Under the pieces are notes generated by a model. That model was not told the DNA's origin and made no database searches. It saw nothing but the letters and a program-made list of their open reading frames with translations. A stretch of DNA of 64,000 nt from Endomychus coccineus (lineage: Eukaryota; Arthropoda; Insecta; Coleoptera; Endomychidae), in contig OY294067.1 in assembly GCA_958510875.1 (NCBI GenBank), positions 251,797,736 to 251,861,735 on the forward strand, read 5' to 3'. A program made the translations under genes and the position numbers. Below, one piece after another: positions 1 through 15,400 of this stretch (position 1 is the first letter of the stretch; the number at the start of each line of letters is the position of its first letter).

Positions 1-341
1 GTGTGATGATTATTCTATACCTACAAATAATAATTTTTTAACCTCAATATGTTTAGGATTGTGTTGGTTTTGATAACAAGCAGCAACAAGGATATTTTAT
101 ACTTTTGCCTATTTAATGTGTAGATAAAATAAATCTAAGGTTCTTGTGTTCCAATCATTCTGGATGAGGTAATTATTTCACGATCTGTCGTGTGTTGGTA
201 TTCAAATGTTTTATGGCAATTATTGGAGAATGAGTGAAACAACTAAATATTTCAAAATGTGAGGTGCCTTCCATGCATGCGATAAACAATGTATTGATAT
301 ATAATTGGGACAGTTTTTATTTGGTATTCATACTTCCACAG

Positions 342-481
342 TGCCTGGAGACCCTCAAGATGTTAAAGTCACTCCCATAAATTCAACCACAATTAGAGTG
401 AATTGGAGTCCACCACAAGCTAAAGACCGCAATGGCATTATCTTGGGGTATCATGTTCATGTGCAAGAAACTAAAGAAGAG
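342..481 (+). CDS. Lar: Lar exon: first half of an FN3 domain
   Basis: Acceptor ttccacag ends at 341 and donor gtaact starts at 482. The exon encodes [20 protein letters not shown] and onward, ending ..VQETKEEV. The pattern P-x-D-V-x-V, then V-N-W-S-P-P, then G-Y-x-V-x-V is the A to C strand signature of a fibronectin III domain. The exon begins by completing a split valine codon and ends in phase 0. Confidence 0.9.
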
Positions 482-3400
482 GTAACTTGATATGTATACT
501 TATATTATCTTGAAGTAACAATGCAATTGCAATGAACTTATTTCCAAGTAGTGAGTGCTCATAAACAGGAAATGTACAGTTTAAATAGACACTGTTGAAC
601 ATGCCATTTCTTTCCAATCATAAATCGCAGCACAGCCCAACGCAGGGTAGCCGATGGTTTTATTATACACTGAAGTAAATTGAACACCGCATATTGAACA
701 CAGTAGAGACGTAGTACAGGCAGAGGAGTTTGCTTTCATTCTGCGGGTCTGCGAGCTCTTTGAAGAAAACACAGTTTTCCTATGTCTCCTGTCGACCTCT
801 GCCAAACCAATTCGCGATTTCGACCGACATACTCCTTTTCATTAGGTAATCATTCTTCCATATATACGTTTTTCAGTACATTACTGAACAATAGTATCTC
901 AACGTCAATTTTCGAAACTGACTTAGACGGTAGTTCATTAGCAGAAGACATAATTATTTGGTGCAGAAAACTTCACACATGAATTGAAATCACCATGCGC
1001 TCATCAACAGAAGCAAAGTTGAGTAATAGTTTTCCTCTGTTGCATTCTCCCAGGCTGTGCTGCGCTCAATATGCGGCCCGCCTAAATATGTTATTAAAGG
1101 TTGAACCGTTGAAATCATAATACTTATTTTGGTCACAAACCCATCTTAGTTGAACGCATATCATTAGTATGTGGTAACTTCAGCTGCTAGAGACAACCAG
1201 AGGTTACCCAAGTTCTCGATGATGATGAATGACTAGAAACTATCTACTATAATCTAAAATAACTTCAACTACATAATAGCCTTATTATAACGTTCTAATA
1301 ACTAACTAGTACTCACTTTTACTATCTATCCCCACATAAGATAAATCTCTAGATACTCCGGGTTTCCTCGGCAAGAAGAGCGACATCTCTTTCCCGAGAG
1401 TGACACAACGTATTGTAATAATTGTCGTGACCTTGTTGACTAAGCTTTCATAACAGTTCAATATCCGCATGTTTACTCAACCTTATATTTGTTATAACAT
1501 GCGAATGTTATGAAATTATACAAATAAAGTAATCTCTCGGATTCACCAGCTTTTTATTGAAGATAACGTAAGGAAGTTGTTTCGATAATAACAGTAAAAA
1601 TAATTATCTAAACAGTTCCAAAGACAATATAATTTTCTCTCCGTTGAGCAATTGGAGGAAACTGGAGATGTTTGAGGCTGCGTTTTACTAAGTTGTTTTG
1701 GTTTCCACCAACAAATAATTCTTGGTATTCTAACATGCATGTATTATTTCGTTCAATATTTGTTGAATCTTCTAAACATCTCCGCCATTGCACCTGCAAG
1801 TTCACCATTTACTAAAAGGAATGTTTTATAGATAAATAGCACGAAGTAAAGGCAGGTTTACGCACCTTTTACTTAGTAATAGCTACATAGTTTTTCGTGT
1901 AACACTCCAGTGGTACAAACGAATTACCTCAGATTATTTCATATGTTATTTCGTTCTATTCCAGTGCGAAGAAATGTCATCATGTTTTTCTATGTAAGTT
2001 GTGCTAAACTTTCAAACTTTTTAGGGAAAAAGCTTTCTAAACGAGCCCATGAAGTTTGATGTATTTGGTGATACAGTTTTGGAATTGAATGTAACAGGCC
2101 TACAGCCTGATACAACATATTCAATTCAAGTTGCGGCTCTGACAAGAAAAGGTGATGGAGATAGGAGTACTCCAGTCAATGTTCGAACTCCAGGTGGTGT
2201 ACCCAATCGTCCTGCACTCACGTTGAAGTAAGTCTGTCTCAACTCCTGTAAATTACGCAAAACTAATAATTTATCACAGAGGCCTCAGAGAAAAATGATA
2301 AAAACGAAGTGGTCAATTGATCCACCTAAATCTGTTCATTAATTCATTAAATCGCATCTTTATCCCTTCAACTGTTATAATATGTCAATTGCAGAAATAT
2401 CAGAGGATCGAACCACTCATCATATTAGGTATATCAAGTAAAAAGTCTGTCATAACAAAACGGTTAGTTAAGCCAGATCAAGTTGGTCTGTAAAAAAATC
2501 TTTGCTACTAATTGCAAAATTGAAAAATGTCAAAGTTACAAACACACATTTTTTGAATTTTAATAAAAACTACTATACACGAACAAGCAAAGACACTATT
2601 TTTCCGATTAAAAGTAAATATTTTGATTTACATGGTTTTTTGAACAGGCTTAATAACCAATTGTATTCACCCAAATTAACTGTAGAAATAGAAATAGAGA
2701 ACCAGCTTCCTTTCCTTGATATTAAAATTATCAAAGATGGAATCATATACAGTAAACCCACTGAAACAAATAGGATTCAGTTACACCAATTTATCATAAA
2801 ATAACTCCATTTAATAGGTTCATAGATTATTAAACGGTCATTTGAGTCAATGAAATTATATCAGCAAAGTTGAGAAACTTCATCAAATACCGTTGGAAAA
2901 CTTAATTTCAAAACAGAAAAGGAAAATGGAACGCAACCAATTAACAAAATTAGAACCACTACCCACAAATAGTTCAATAAAATTGAAAAGTTTCACTTAT
3001 CAACTATCCTTTAGTAATTGATAAATTCTATTATGTGTCTTCTAAATTTGCAATGCAATCAGTTTTTGATGTAAGAACACGCTAATAAAACTGGTCAGGC
3101 AACACCTTTGGTAAAGCTCCCGTGTGAGTAGTGTTCAAAATGTTATGTGGGTCAAACTAGAAAGAACTTACTTTTTATAAAATAAAGAAAGATAGAGGTG
3201 AAAAATCAACTTAAGCCTTACATTTTTTAAATACAGGTCACACCATTTCTCAAAAAAGTTTTATCACTCTTAATATACATTAATGACAAATATCTAGGCA
3301 ATTTCGCTCATTGTTTATCATTTCACCAAGTGATAAAAGTTGGAAACATGAAAAATGGATCCCTCCATTCTTGGAGCTAACTAGACATTTCTAATTTTCT

Positions 3401-6400
3401 TTTTATTGCTTCAGGACTATAGAAAGGGAGCCCACAGTAACCATTGAATTGGAGTGGTCCAGACCTACACAAACCTATGGAGAGCTAAAAGGTTATAGGT
3501 TGCGTTATGGTGTTAAAGATCAACTACTCAAAGATGTTAGTCTGAAAGGTAATATTAATCCCTTTGTTCCCCAATAAACAGTCAGTAACTTTTCAATTTT
3601 CAGGAACCCACACCACAACTTACAGGATAAATGATTTAGAGAGAGGCGTGGAGTATGAATTCAGGGTGGCTGGACAAAATCATATAGGTATAGGGCAAGA
3701 GGCTATAAAGTATAAGCACACACCCGAAGGCCCTCCTACAGGACCACCAACGAATATCAGTCATCATTTCCAAACTCCTGATGTAGTCTGTGTTACATGG
3801 GACCCTCCCACGCGAGAACATCGTAATGGTAGAATAATAAAGTATGACATACAGTTTCATAAAAAGTCGGATCACAGCAACAGTATTATACGCAACGTTT
3901 CTCATACGAAGGCTGTATTCGATCATTTAGAAGAAAATACAGAATATGTGTTTCATATCAGAGCTCATACTAATCTAGGGGAGGGCCCCAACAGTGAGAA
4001 AATAACTATCCAAACTGATAGAGACATTGGTAGAGCTCCCATGTCTGTGAAAGCTGTAGCTACATCAGATTCGAGTGTTGAAGTTTGGTGGGAATCAGTG
4101 CCTTCTAGGGGAAAAATTATAGCTTATAAAATATTTTATACGATGACTGCTGTAGAAGATTTGGATGAGTGGCAGAAAAAAGAAGTAGGTCTGACGGAAT
4201 CAGCCGATTTAGTTAATTTAGAAAAATATGCTCAATATGCAATCGCGGTTGCTGGGGTAACCAATATTAACGGCAGCCTTGGCAGATTATCCGAAACTGT
4301 AACTGTTAAAGTAAAACCAGAAGATGTTCCATTAAATTTAAGGGCACATGAAGTAACCACTCATTCAATGACTTTGTCGTGGGCTCCACCAATACGATTA
4401 AACCCTATCAAATATAGAATATCATTCGATGCTATTAAAGAATTCGTGGATTCACAAGGTATTACACAAACACAAAGTATACCAAAAATTGAAATACCAC
4501 TAGACGTTAATACTAAATCCCATACAATAGATAAATTATCTCCGTTTACTACTTATAACGTGAATGTAAGCGCTATTCCTACAGACTACTCATATCGACC
4601 ACCTACAAAAATTACCGTAACAACACAAATGGCAGCACCTCAACCAATGGTACAACCAGATTTCTATGGTGTCGTTAATGGGGAAGAAATACATGTCATT
4701 TTGCCGCAAGCTTCCGAAGAATATGGACCCATCAGCCATTATTATTTGGTAGTAGTCCCAGAAGATGTTACTACAACAAATAAAAATCCCGATCAATTTT
4801 TAACAGATGATTTGATTCAACATAGAGACAAGGTTTCGGAGAAAGCTAATTTTCCATATATTGCTGCAAAATTCCCACAAAGGAACATACCGTACACGTT
4901 TCATTTGGGAACAGGACAAGAAAGCGATGGCTTCGTAAATCAGAAATTACAACATGAAAGGAAATACAGAATATTCGTTAGAGCAGTTGTAGATACTCCA
5001 CAAAAACATCTTTACACAAGTAGTCCATTTTCAGAATTTTTATCACTTGATATGAGAGAAGTGCCACCTGGCGATCCACCTCTAAGACCAAACCCGAACA
5101 CACCCCAAGATCATGATGTTAAAGTTAGTTCTCAGAAAAAAGAGGCTGGTGTGTTTTGGATAGTTGGACCCATCATCGCTGCTTTATTACTATCAATAAT
5201 ACTAGTGATTCTGTTCATATACAGGAAACGTAGACAACCATGCAAAACTCCTGATCAGACTGCGGTCACTCGACCTCTCATTCCTGCGGATTTGAACAGC
5301 AGCATCGCACCAAGTGATCCTGTGGAAATGAGACGATTGAATTTTCAAACTCCTGGTATGATATCTCATCCTCCTATATCTATATCGGAACTATCCAATC
5401 ACATAGAACGTCTCAAAACTACTGACAATATGAAGTTCTCTCAGGAATACGAAAGCATTGAACCTGGCCAGCAATTCACTTGGGATCACTCAAATATGGA
5501 CATTAACAAACCAAAGAACCGTTATGCCAACGTCATTGCCTACGATCACAGTCGAGTTATATTACCTCCAGAGGAAGGAACCTTAGGAAGTGATTATATC
5601 AATGCAAATTACTGTGATGGTTATCGTAAACATAATGCTTATGTAGCAACACAGGGTCCATTGCAAGAAACGTTCGCTGATTTTTGGAGGATGTGTTGGG
5701 AATTGAAAACTGCCACTGTAGTTATGATGACTAAATTAGAGGAAAGAACAAGAATTAAATGTGATCAATACTGGCCTACCCGTGGAACGGAGACGTATGG
5801 GTCAATGGTGTGTTCAGTTACAGATGTACAAGAGTTAGCTACTTATTGTATTCGAACATTTCAAATTCATAAGCAAGGTTATAGTGAAAGGCGGGAGGTA
5901 AAACAACTGCAATTCACAGCTTGGCCAGATCATGGAGTACCCGATCATCCAGCACCGTTCTTGCAATTCTTGCGGAGAGTACGTAGCTTGAACCCTTCTG
6001 AAGCCGGTCCTATTGTTGTTCATTGTTCCGCCGGAGTTGGAAGAACAGGTAACTTTAACTTTTCACCATCAGTTTCAGGTTTTAATTGTAGTGCCTCTTT
6101 CTTCCTAAAATAATGATCAGAAAACTATTGAATTGATAAAATTCACATTCCAACCAAAAAATACTTCAATAGGGCTAAATTTCCGGGAGACAAACATATT
6201 TGGTTATAAATACGAATTTTATACATTTATCGTTACAAAGTCCTAATCGTCGCGGAATAGAATTTTTATATTGAACTATCATTTAGGACAGCAGGTGTTT
6301 TTTTTTAACCCATGACTATCATTGTCTCTGAATTCGTTCTATCTATTTCCCTGCATACTACCTTCCCAACCACCGTCATCCGGTCAACAATATCGTTATT

Positions 6401-9400
6401 ATATTTTGTTCTTTATAGCCACTCTCCAGTTGCAGATTAACACTTGGAAATGTTGAAGATGATTTTGGTGTCAAACCTGTTTCCTCTCGTTACTTATTAA
6501 CTGCAATTTTTTTCTACATGCCATTAATTAGTCACCATATTTTTCTCCTTGAACGCCGCCACGCTCTCTGGATAGCCACATCTTCTAATTACTCTAGATT
6601 TAAATTTAAACAAATAACATTTTTTATATTTGACTTAAACTTTTTAAAGTTAACCCCACGAGCATCTAAAATCAGGCCCGCGCTATCGCTAACATCACAA
6701 ATTTGAGCAGCATCTGAAACATCTGTTGATTCATCCAGCGCCAAAGACACTTTAAGTGTCAGAACATTGAGTCAATATGTTCTCTACAATATCATTTACT
6801 CTCCGAACCACAGTGTTTGCTGACAAACTGATGTTTTTAAATAAATTAGGTTTCTGTGGACACATTTCTTCTAATGTTGCAATCATGTAATTCTTGATTA
6901 ATTCGCCGTCAGTAAATGATTTTCCTTGTTCTGCTATTAAATGAGCCCTGCGGAAACTAGCACGAGTAGCTGCTTCTTGTTCAGAATTTACTTTCATAAA
7001 CAACAATTGCTGAAATTTCAATCCGCATTATTAAAATATTATTCTAACCGTAAGCTTCCTAAAAATTTGAATAATGCTGAGACTGTTTAATCCCATGATA
7101 GTGTTTTAATATTGATTGATATTGTTTCATTGCAAATTATACATATTCTATTATTTGTCGACTCAATCACGAAATATTGATATCCCCGTTGCTCTTCAAA
7201 TGTCCTGCATTCTCCGTCTAACTTGTCGGTCCTTTATACATATCCACAAAAAAAGCATACTTCCGAGTTTCGACTTCGAATAACCCATAATCGATCACCT
7301 AGAGACCTAGTCCGTCAAGACAACAACTTCTTAAACTTTTTAGATCTGACCATTTCACGTCCAAATAATTACCATTCCTTCGCTATTCCTGACAAACCCA
7401 CCCACAGAAATACCACCATACACAACATTTCTTTACACCCGCAATTATACAAGTTAGCAGCATATAACTGTATGATACATAGATTAGTTACTTTCACATT
7501 AAGTAAAGATTATTTTCATTTAGAATTAAACAGAATCATAGATATGATTAAAAATGAAATACTTCAAGAAACTCAGTAAGAAAACCCTTAACGTAATTTA
7601 TCCGCAGTTTAATAATAATACCAAATCAAATTTCGCATGTCTAACATATTTAGGTAAACACTCAACAAATATCTCAATTTCTTGAAAACCAGAATAAAAA
7701 AGTAGCCTTTAAAACAACAAATAATCTATACTCATATATTAATAATTCAAAATCTAAAAAAGATAAATTAAAGCTTGACTGTAATGCCTTGTATATAGGA
7801 CAAACTGGACGTAGTTTCAGTTTAAACCTATTGAGAAGGTTATGACGTACCTTGTCACTTTTGCGCTAAACTTACTGCGGTAAACTTCGATTCCTCTGGC
7901 GCCAGATTTTTCTAAAGATTTACTCCTTGAGTACTTCTGCTAGGGTCCTCACCACAAAGCGTGTCACGATGCTATCTCTAAATAGCCTTATCCCTAGAGT
8001 AGCTACAGTGAAGTATAACCAGGGCCCATTGAGCAGAAGAACAGTATCAAAGTTGTAGGCTTTAATTACAATTGATACTTGGTTATAACTTAGCTCATTT
8101 AAAGATGGAGCAGAAATAACTCAATAAAACGGTGAATTCCAAATATTAAATATATAATAATAAGAAGTACACTTGGATAATAATTAGTGGTTGCAATTGA
8201 ATGGTATTTGATACAATAATCCACCCAGGTGGAAATGCAAAGAAAAATGATTACAACATATCTATTTTTACGATATGTTTGCTCTTTTTCTATTCAAAGG
8301 TACGGAATCGGTTGATAAACGATTTACATTTACCATTTAGGGACAACACAAACCAAGTAGTTTGCTAGAGTAATAATAGGCGTAGGGTAATTATTCGGAT
8401 AGCTTTATCAGTTGCAATGTTCACAACACACTACGATATATCAAACGGTGAGAATGCGGTCGGGTTTTGACTGAGTTTATTCTAAGTCTACTATTCACAG
8501 CCCTATGCTATCAACGGGTTCCCCTCTAATTGTATGACAGTATCAGATTTCATACACCTTACACATTCAGATTTTAGACAATCAGGGCTATACTCCCGTG
8601 CACAGAGTGTACAAACCCCAACTATCGTATCTGCAATAACCCCTCCACCCTCAGCCAGGGGCTTCACATACGGCACAAGGGTTATTACGATAAGCAAACA
8701 CACAACCTTATACTTCCGGGATTGACACATCGTGCACAAGCAGTTGGCAGTTTGTGATATACTTATACTTCCAGGATTGACACAGCGTGCACAAATATAT
8801 CAAATACGCCTCTGTTGTTCAAAGATACACACTCTGTACACACCCTACAATTATTTGAATGTTTCAATTCAATTCAATAGAACGTGAATTCTATCGGTGC
8901 GCGGTCAGACCTATGACGGGATAAACTCAAATGCACAATCTAAGAATTCATTGACTACAACAGAATATCGGATGTCATGCTAACGTTACCACTTACAAAC
9001 CACGGAATTCAGTATATCTTATTGCCGGGAAACAAATATTAAGCTATCATTCCCCTTATGTTAATTCACTGAAGCACGGAACGGTGCTACAAATTTGGCA
9101 CTTTCAGTTTATTATCTATTTAACTATATTACTCTTACTAACAAAAATATCAACTCTAACTTTTAACTAACTCCATAGAAATCTGATTTATATAACTATA
9201 CGACTATCAATTCTTACTATTGGTCAGTCTGCCGCTGTCTTTTATATGTTTTTCGAGGTTCTTGTCAAGTCCGTACAACCAAATACTTATTTTGTAGCGT
9301 GATCTTTTTCTTTATGACCCAAACAATGCTTGACAGTAACGCTACTTTTTGTATCTAAAATTCACGCGAATGATCCTCCACCAATTCCTAAATGGCTGGG

Positions 9401-12400
9401 AAAGGAATGTTATTGGATTTTTTTGGTTGTATGCAGTTTTTACACAAGGTTGTTCGATTTGAGGCTTTAAGTTACTAGATCCCCGGTTCTGCAACATAAT
9501 TTAATCGGAATTAATGCAAATATTGAAGCGGGTATTATTGCGCTATGTGCGTTTCATTTACGAATATAATTACACTTATTCGGATTTACGGAGATTTAGA
9601 AAAGAGACTACACATTCATTACTGTGTAATACCACAGAACCCACATTTGGAGTCCATCCATTCTGTTGAAATAATGAACTGTTTAACCGGAATTTACTTG
9701 TAACACCCGTATTTTCTGCCTGACCCAAAATAAATGATGTTTCAAAATTTAGGCTTCGTTACAAGGTGCAAGCTCGAAAGAGGACTCTAATTACGCGAAT
9801 CACCTAATTTCACCCTTAATATTTTATATATTCAAGAAAAAGCACATAGTCATTTTAAAACATTGAAAAAACAGTAGTAATATATTACATGACCAAATAT
9901 TACATATTACATGACCAAACCGATAGCCATAATTCACCACTTGTCAACAATTTTGTAAATAAACTCCCACCTTTTGAGCTACTGCATATTTCACCATTTC
10001 TTTTCCAATTTTCAGGCTGCTTCATAGTCATTGATTCTATGTTAGAAAGAATGCGACATGAGAAAACGGTGGACATATACGGACATGTTACATGCCTCAG
10101 AGCCCAGCGCAACTACATGGTGCAAACTGAAGATCAATATATATTCATCCATGATGCTTTAGTTGAAGCTGTGATCTGTGGATTGACTGAAGTTGCGGCT
10201 AGAAATCTGCATTCTCATATCCAAAAACTGATGCAATTGGAAATCGGAGATAATATCACAGGAATGGAGCACGAATTTAAGAGACTCGGAAATATTAAGA
10301 CTGATTCTACGCGATTTGTTACTGCCAACTTGCCATGCAATAAACAAAAAAACAGATTGGTACATATCTTGCCCTATGAGAGCACAAGAGTTTGTTTATC
10401 TCCATTGAGAAGTATCGAAGGTTCGGATTATATTAATGCTAGTTTTATTGATGGTTACCGTTATAGAAAAGCTTACATCGCCACCCAAGGTCCATTATCA
10501 GATACAACAGATGACTTATGGAGGATGTTGTGGGAGCACAATTCGACTATTATTGTGATGCTCACAAAACTCAAAGAAATGGGCAGGGTAAGTGCTATCA
10601 CAAATACTTCATTATATGGGTTTATATTACCCAAGTGTAAATTCATTATAACGAATTGTTATGTAAATTTAGTTTCATTTCTCACAATCCATGTACGAGG
10701 GCAAGGTGAATAGTCCCTGAAAAATAAAACAGATGGCGCCGCAATCGAAAATCCCATGTGACATTGTGATGTACCATCTTTATCTTTAACTAGAAAGCAT
10801 TAAAATTTCCGAATTGATATGTCATTCGCGTCTTGATTAAACATTATTTCTTGCGTGGGAAAAACAATAATAATAAAAAGTTTATTAAAAAATTATATAA
10901 ATAATAAACTTTGTATTATCACTTAACTACAATTGTTTAGGTTCTATATAATTTCCAATTTGTAGCATCTTAGATTTCACCATGTGAACATTATAAAAAC
11001 TTGATCATAACTGAAATTTCTACAAATTCAATGTTTTACAATAATGATGATGATTGAAACCTTATTTATTGAATGTAAGTAATTTTTACTATTAATTCTA
11101 TATAATTTATTCAAATATAACAACAATGATATGAATATTCCTTCAATTGAGCCACTTATATATACCTGAAGATGAGGTGCAAATTGATTAGACATCGAAA
11201 CTGGTAGTACCTATCATACATGGATTGTGAGAGAAATATTTTTCGCACTTCTGATGGAGTGGTAAAAACCGCTCCACATATCTTTTACTCAATTGTAATA
11301 AATTTCCAGGAGAAGTGTCATCAATATTGGCCAAGCGATCGTTCAGTAAGGTATCAATGTTTTGTTGTGGATCCCATTGCAGAATATAACATGCCCCAAT
11401 ACATTTTAAGAGAATTTAAAGTGACGGATGCCAGAGACGGTTCCTCCAGAACTGTTAGACAATTCCAGTTCACAGACTGGCCTGAACAAGGCGTTCCGAA
11501 ATCAGGAGATGGTTTCATAGATTTCATAGGACAAGTTCACAAGACAAAGGAACAATTTGGACAAGATGGACCTATAACTGTACATTGCAGGTACGTGTGA
11601 CATGATAATTATAGAAACAATAGAGAGACCAAATATGATGACTCATACGGTAGTCAATGTAGTTCATAGCCTCTGCTTGCGCGGTTTACTCGATAATCAT
11701 TTTTACATCTAGACCAGTGGCGGCTCCTCGAAGGAGGCTAAGGAGGCTCAGCCTCCTCACCAATTTATCTTATTGATCATTCTCCATTCTATTTCCTGTT
11801 TCTCTGATAATTCTTTAAATTTTACAATTAATTCCCCGTTCTCAGTAGTTATTTTTAATCTGGCAACAGTGGCCAGAGGCTAGATTCTCTATATATCTCA
11901 AACGTTAAATACGTGTGGTCAACACTGTTGCCGTTTTTCCAACCAGTTCAATTCACAAATAGGGTAAAACGAATATGGCAACAGCCTATGGAGGCTAGCT
12001 TCTCGTACGTTCCCGGCGCAACGAGGTATAGTCCTCGTTGCCCGGCGGTCGTATGAAATACGATTACTTGCCGCGGCTGCAAACTTCGACACGTGCTCTG
12101 GCAGTTGTTGTTTTTGTTTCGTGAAGCGATGTAAGGTTAAGTTATAATCTATCTGTTCGGTCGTTCGGTGAGTTATTAACAAAGAGTTCTTTGGTTATTA
12201 AACGTTAAACTGAGTAGTGATTTAGTTGCTGATAAGATTAGTGATGACAGGTATGTTTCAAAATCGATGATTTGATACTGATAATACTGATAATTGTAAA
12301 AAATATTTAAGGTTAACTGGATCTGAGGTACACAATAAATTATATTGCTGGTATTGCTTGCTATTTACATCTGATACAACTTCATGTTGGGGGCACTTGG

Positions 12401-15400
12401 GTTATGATGATTTGAAAAATTCAGCTCGTGGTATAGACAGACATGAAAAATTGCAGCAACATATTACATAGAGTATTAAGTTTAAATTAACCGGTAAACA
12501 GAATATTGTTAAAGGAGGAAAACATATAAATTGGTAGACAAGAAACTACATTATAAACACTTTTTTTATGAAATTTGAGATACTATTAAAGGTCAAATTG
12601 AGATTCGATTTTCAGATTTACATGAATTGAAGTTTTTTGTATAACTTAGTTCTAAAATATAATTTTTTTGATAAAATAGCACTGCACAATGAATTATGCG
12701 TTATATACTCGGATAAAGATATTTTAGGCCAGTACGACGCGCCGATATGATAAAATATATGATAGACAATGATTTGCAACAAGTTTTACCTCAGTTTTAT
12801 AAACTACTTTGTTTGACAGTCACCATTCCTGTCACGTCGGCATCGGTGGAGAGATCATTTTCTACTCTCAAACGAATTAAAACTTACATGCCAAGTACAA
12901 TGGGCCAAAATCGTTTATACAATGATAGTTTAATATCTATTGAAAAAGATTTAGTAAAACACAAAATGATAAATTTGTTGATAATATTATTGATCATTTT
13001 TCGCAAACTAAAGACCGTAGAATTCCGTTAATATATAAAAAAAAAGCTAATAAAATTAATAAAAAAAACAAAATATGAAAAATTCCAAAAAAAAAGAAAA
13101 AATATTTAAAATCCAAAAAAATAAAAGACAAAAAACGAACAAAAAAATGTTTTGCCAAGAGAAACTCCACGTTGGTTCTTGCTGGGTAACAATTAATTTT
13201 GTCACTGAAGTAGCTGGTACGGTCGCTGTGCAAAGGTTAAAAGGCTGTGAATAGAGTATATTTTTACAAAAACGTTTTATGTTCAGCCTCCTCTCTCAAA
13301 AATTCACGAGCCGCCACTGATCTAGACATCTCCAGGTGAAAAACTATGCAGATGGTTTTTGTAGTTTTATGTTTGTATTTGTATGTAGTCAAGAACGCCC
13401 ATAGATATAAGACCAAGGAGTGATGTGACGTTTCGCAATCTGGTGTTAATCACAAGGGTTCCTATGATCATAGCCTCATTTGAAACAGTTGGAATTTAGC
13501 AAAGTGAAATCTCTCTCTAATATAATTATAATTCATTCAGGAACTTGAATTGAGACCACTTTAAACAAAGTCCATCTTTTCTGAAACAATCTTCGGAAGA
13601 TCAATCATATTCTCTCCATGTTGTAAAATTAAACACGCCATCTTCAGACGGTATTCAAATACAATTAAAATACATAACTATACTTATCGGTAGGTAGCAA
13701 AGAAATACTGTGGTCTATCATTATATATTGAACTTTGAGGATTGTTACTATAGGATTACATGGTGGGTTTTTACATTCTAATAATGACGGATTACTATTA
13801 ACAGCAGGATATAGGAGCTAATCAGGAAAATAAGTCGTGAAATAAATACATTAAATAGCTTTAAGTAATGGAGAATAAATTAGGTCCGTTTGATTCCTAA
13901 GAATTAGGGTATTGTTTTGTATTTGTAATTTTCCAAATATTGCGACAAGCTTAGTTTCGAGAATTCATCAGCTATCTGTAAAATATGTAAACTGTCTATT
14001 CCAGAGGATGAATTATTCTCGAAAAAATTATGCAAATATGGAATCTGTTTTTTTAAGTCTAAAGCATCTTTTATGTTCATCAAACCTAATTGAAAATGAG
14101 CATCCTGTTTATCCTATATAATAGCAATCGCATTCCTGACAAGATAGCTTACAAACTCCAGATTTATCAATTGTCTTTGTTTTGCCTTTATTACTTCTAT
14201 TGATATTGATAAATCTGGGTTTTATAAGCTATATTGTCAGGAATGCGATTACTTTTATATAGGTCAAACAGGACGCTCATTTTCTGTTAGGTTTAATGAA
14301 AATGAAATATGCTTTAGACTTTCAGAAACAGGTTCCACATCAGGTAATGTATTTTTTATTCCACAATTCATTGTTCTGATCAGCTTCTATACCCTGCTGA
14401 TAGTAGCAATCCGTTATTATTAGAATATAAAAACCCACCATGTAAACCTATAGTAACAATCTTCAGTTCATGAATGACCGACTATAGTAATCCTTTGCAA
14501 GCTACCAATAAGTATATTTATAGTTTAAGTTATGCATTTTAATTGTATTTGAATAACTCTGCTGAAGATGGCGCAATAACGCTTCAAATAAAAATTATAT
14601 CAACATAGTAGTGTTTAATTTTATGATATGGAAAAAATTTCGTATCACATAGTGAAGAGTGAATCAACAGAATCTTATTTTCATTGAAAAGAAAACAAAT
14701 ATGGTTTTCGTGAGTTTTTAGGAAAAAATTCACTCAAATTTTTGTGATTACAAATATCATCTTCTTTGGGCCAGGTTTGGAAATCAATCTCATCGCGTCT
14801 TTCTGTTTACGTTTGATTGGAACTTTTTGTGACGAATAGAGGAATATAGTCATAGGTGTACAAGTTTTGTAAGTTCTCTAGGAAACACAAGTGCAGATCA
14901 TCACGTTTTGTTATCTTGTCTTCTTCAATAATCACACACTCGTGAAAATTTTAAAAACAAGTGAACGAAAAAATCTGAAATGAATTGCTCTAATCCATTG
15001 CAGCGGGAGCCTATTTTTCAATGCAAGTCCTCTATGAATTATTTTGTTATTCCTACATTGTAGTTGTGTTTCTTATTTGTTGAGCATATGTTTTAGTCTC
15101 ATTTCATCATGGAGTGTATTTTAGGTTCTCTTAAACCCATTACCTGGTGTTGATGAGAATAAAAAAATTCCATCACTATTTTAGTTCACATACATGACTT
15201 ACAGGCGATACCATGTTTCGTAATAATTCTAAATTACATTGTATGATGGTTGTAAAACTGATAATCTTTAATTACAGTGCTGGTGTCGGGAGGACGGGTG
15301 TTTTTATCACACTCAGTATCGTCCTGGAGAGAATGCAATATGAAGGTGTAGTCGACGTATTCCAAACTGCTAGGATATTACGAACTCAAAGGCCAGCAAT

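Noticed and set aside
3636..3926. Minus-strand open frame within the large Lar exon
   Set aside because: It is the shadow of a coding exon whose plus strand gives unmistakable FN3 and PTP domains.
6049..6113. Extension of the Lar frame beyond GRTG to a stop at 6113
   Set aside because: A consensus donor starts at 6049 and the conserved signature continues with CFIVID at 10016. The extension is read-through of the intron.
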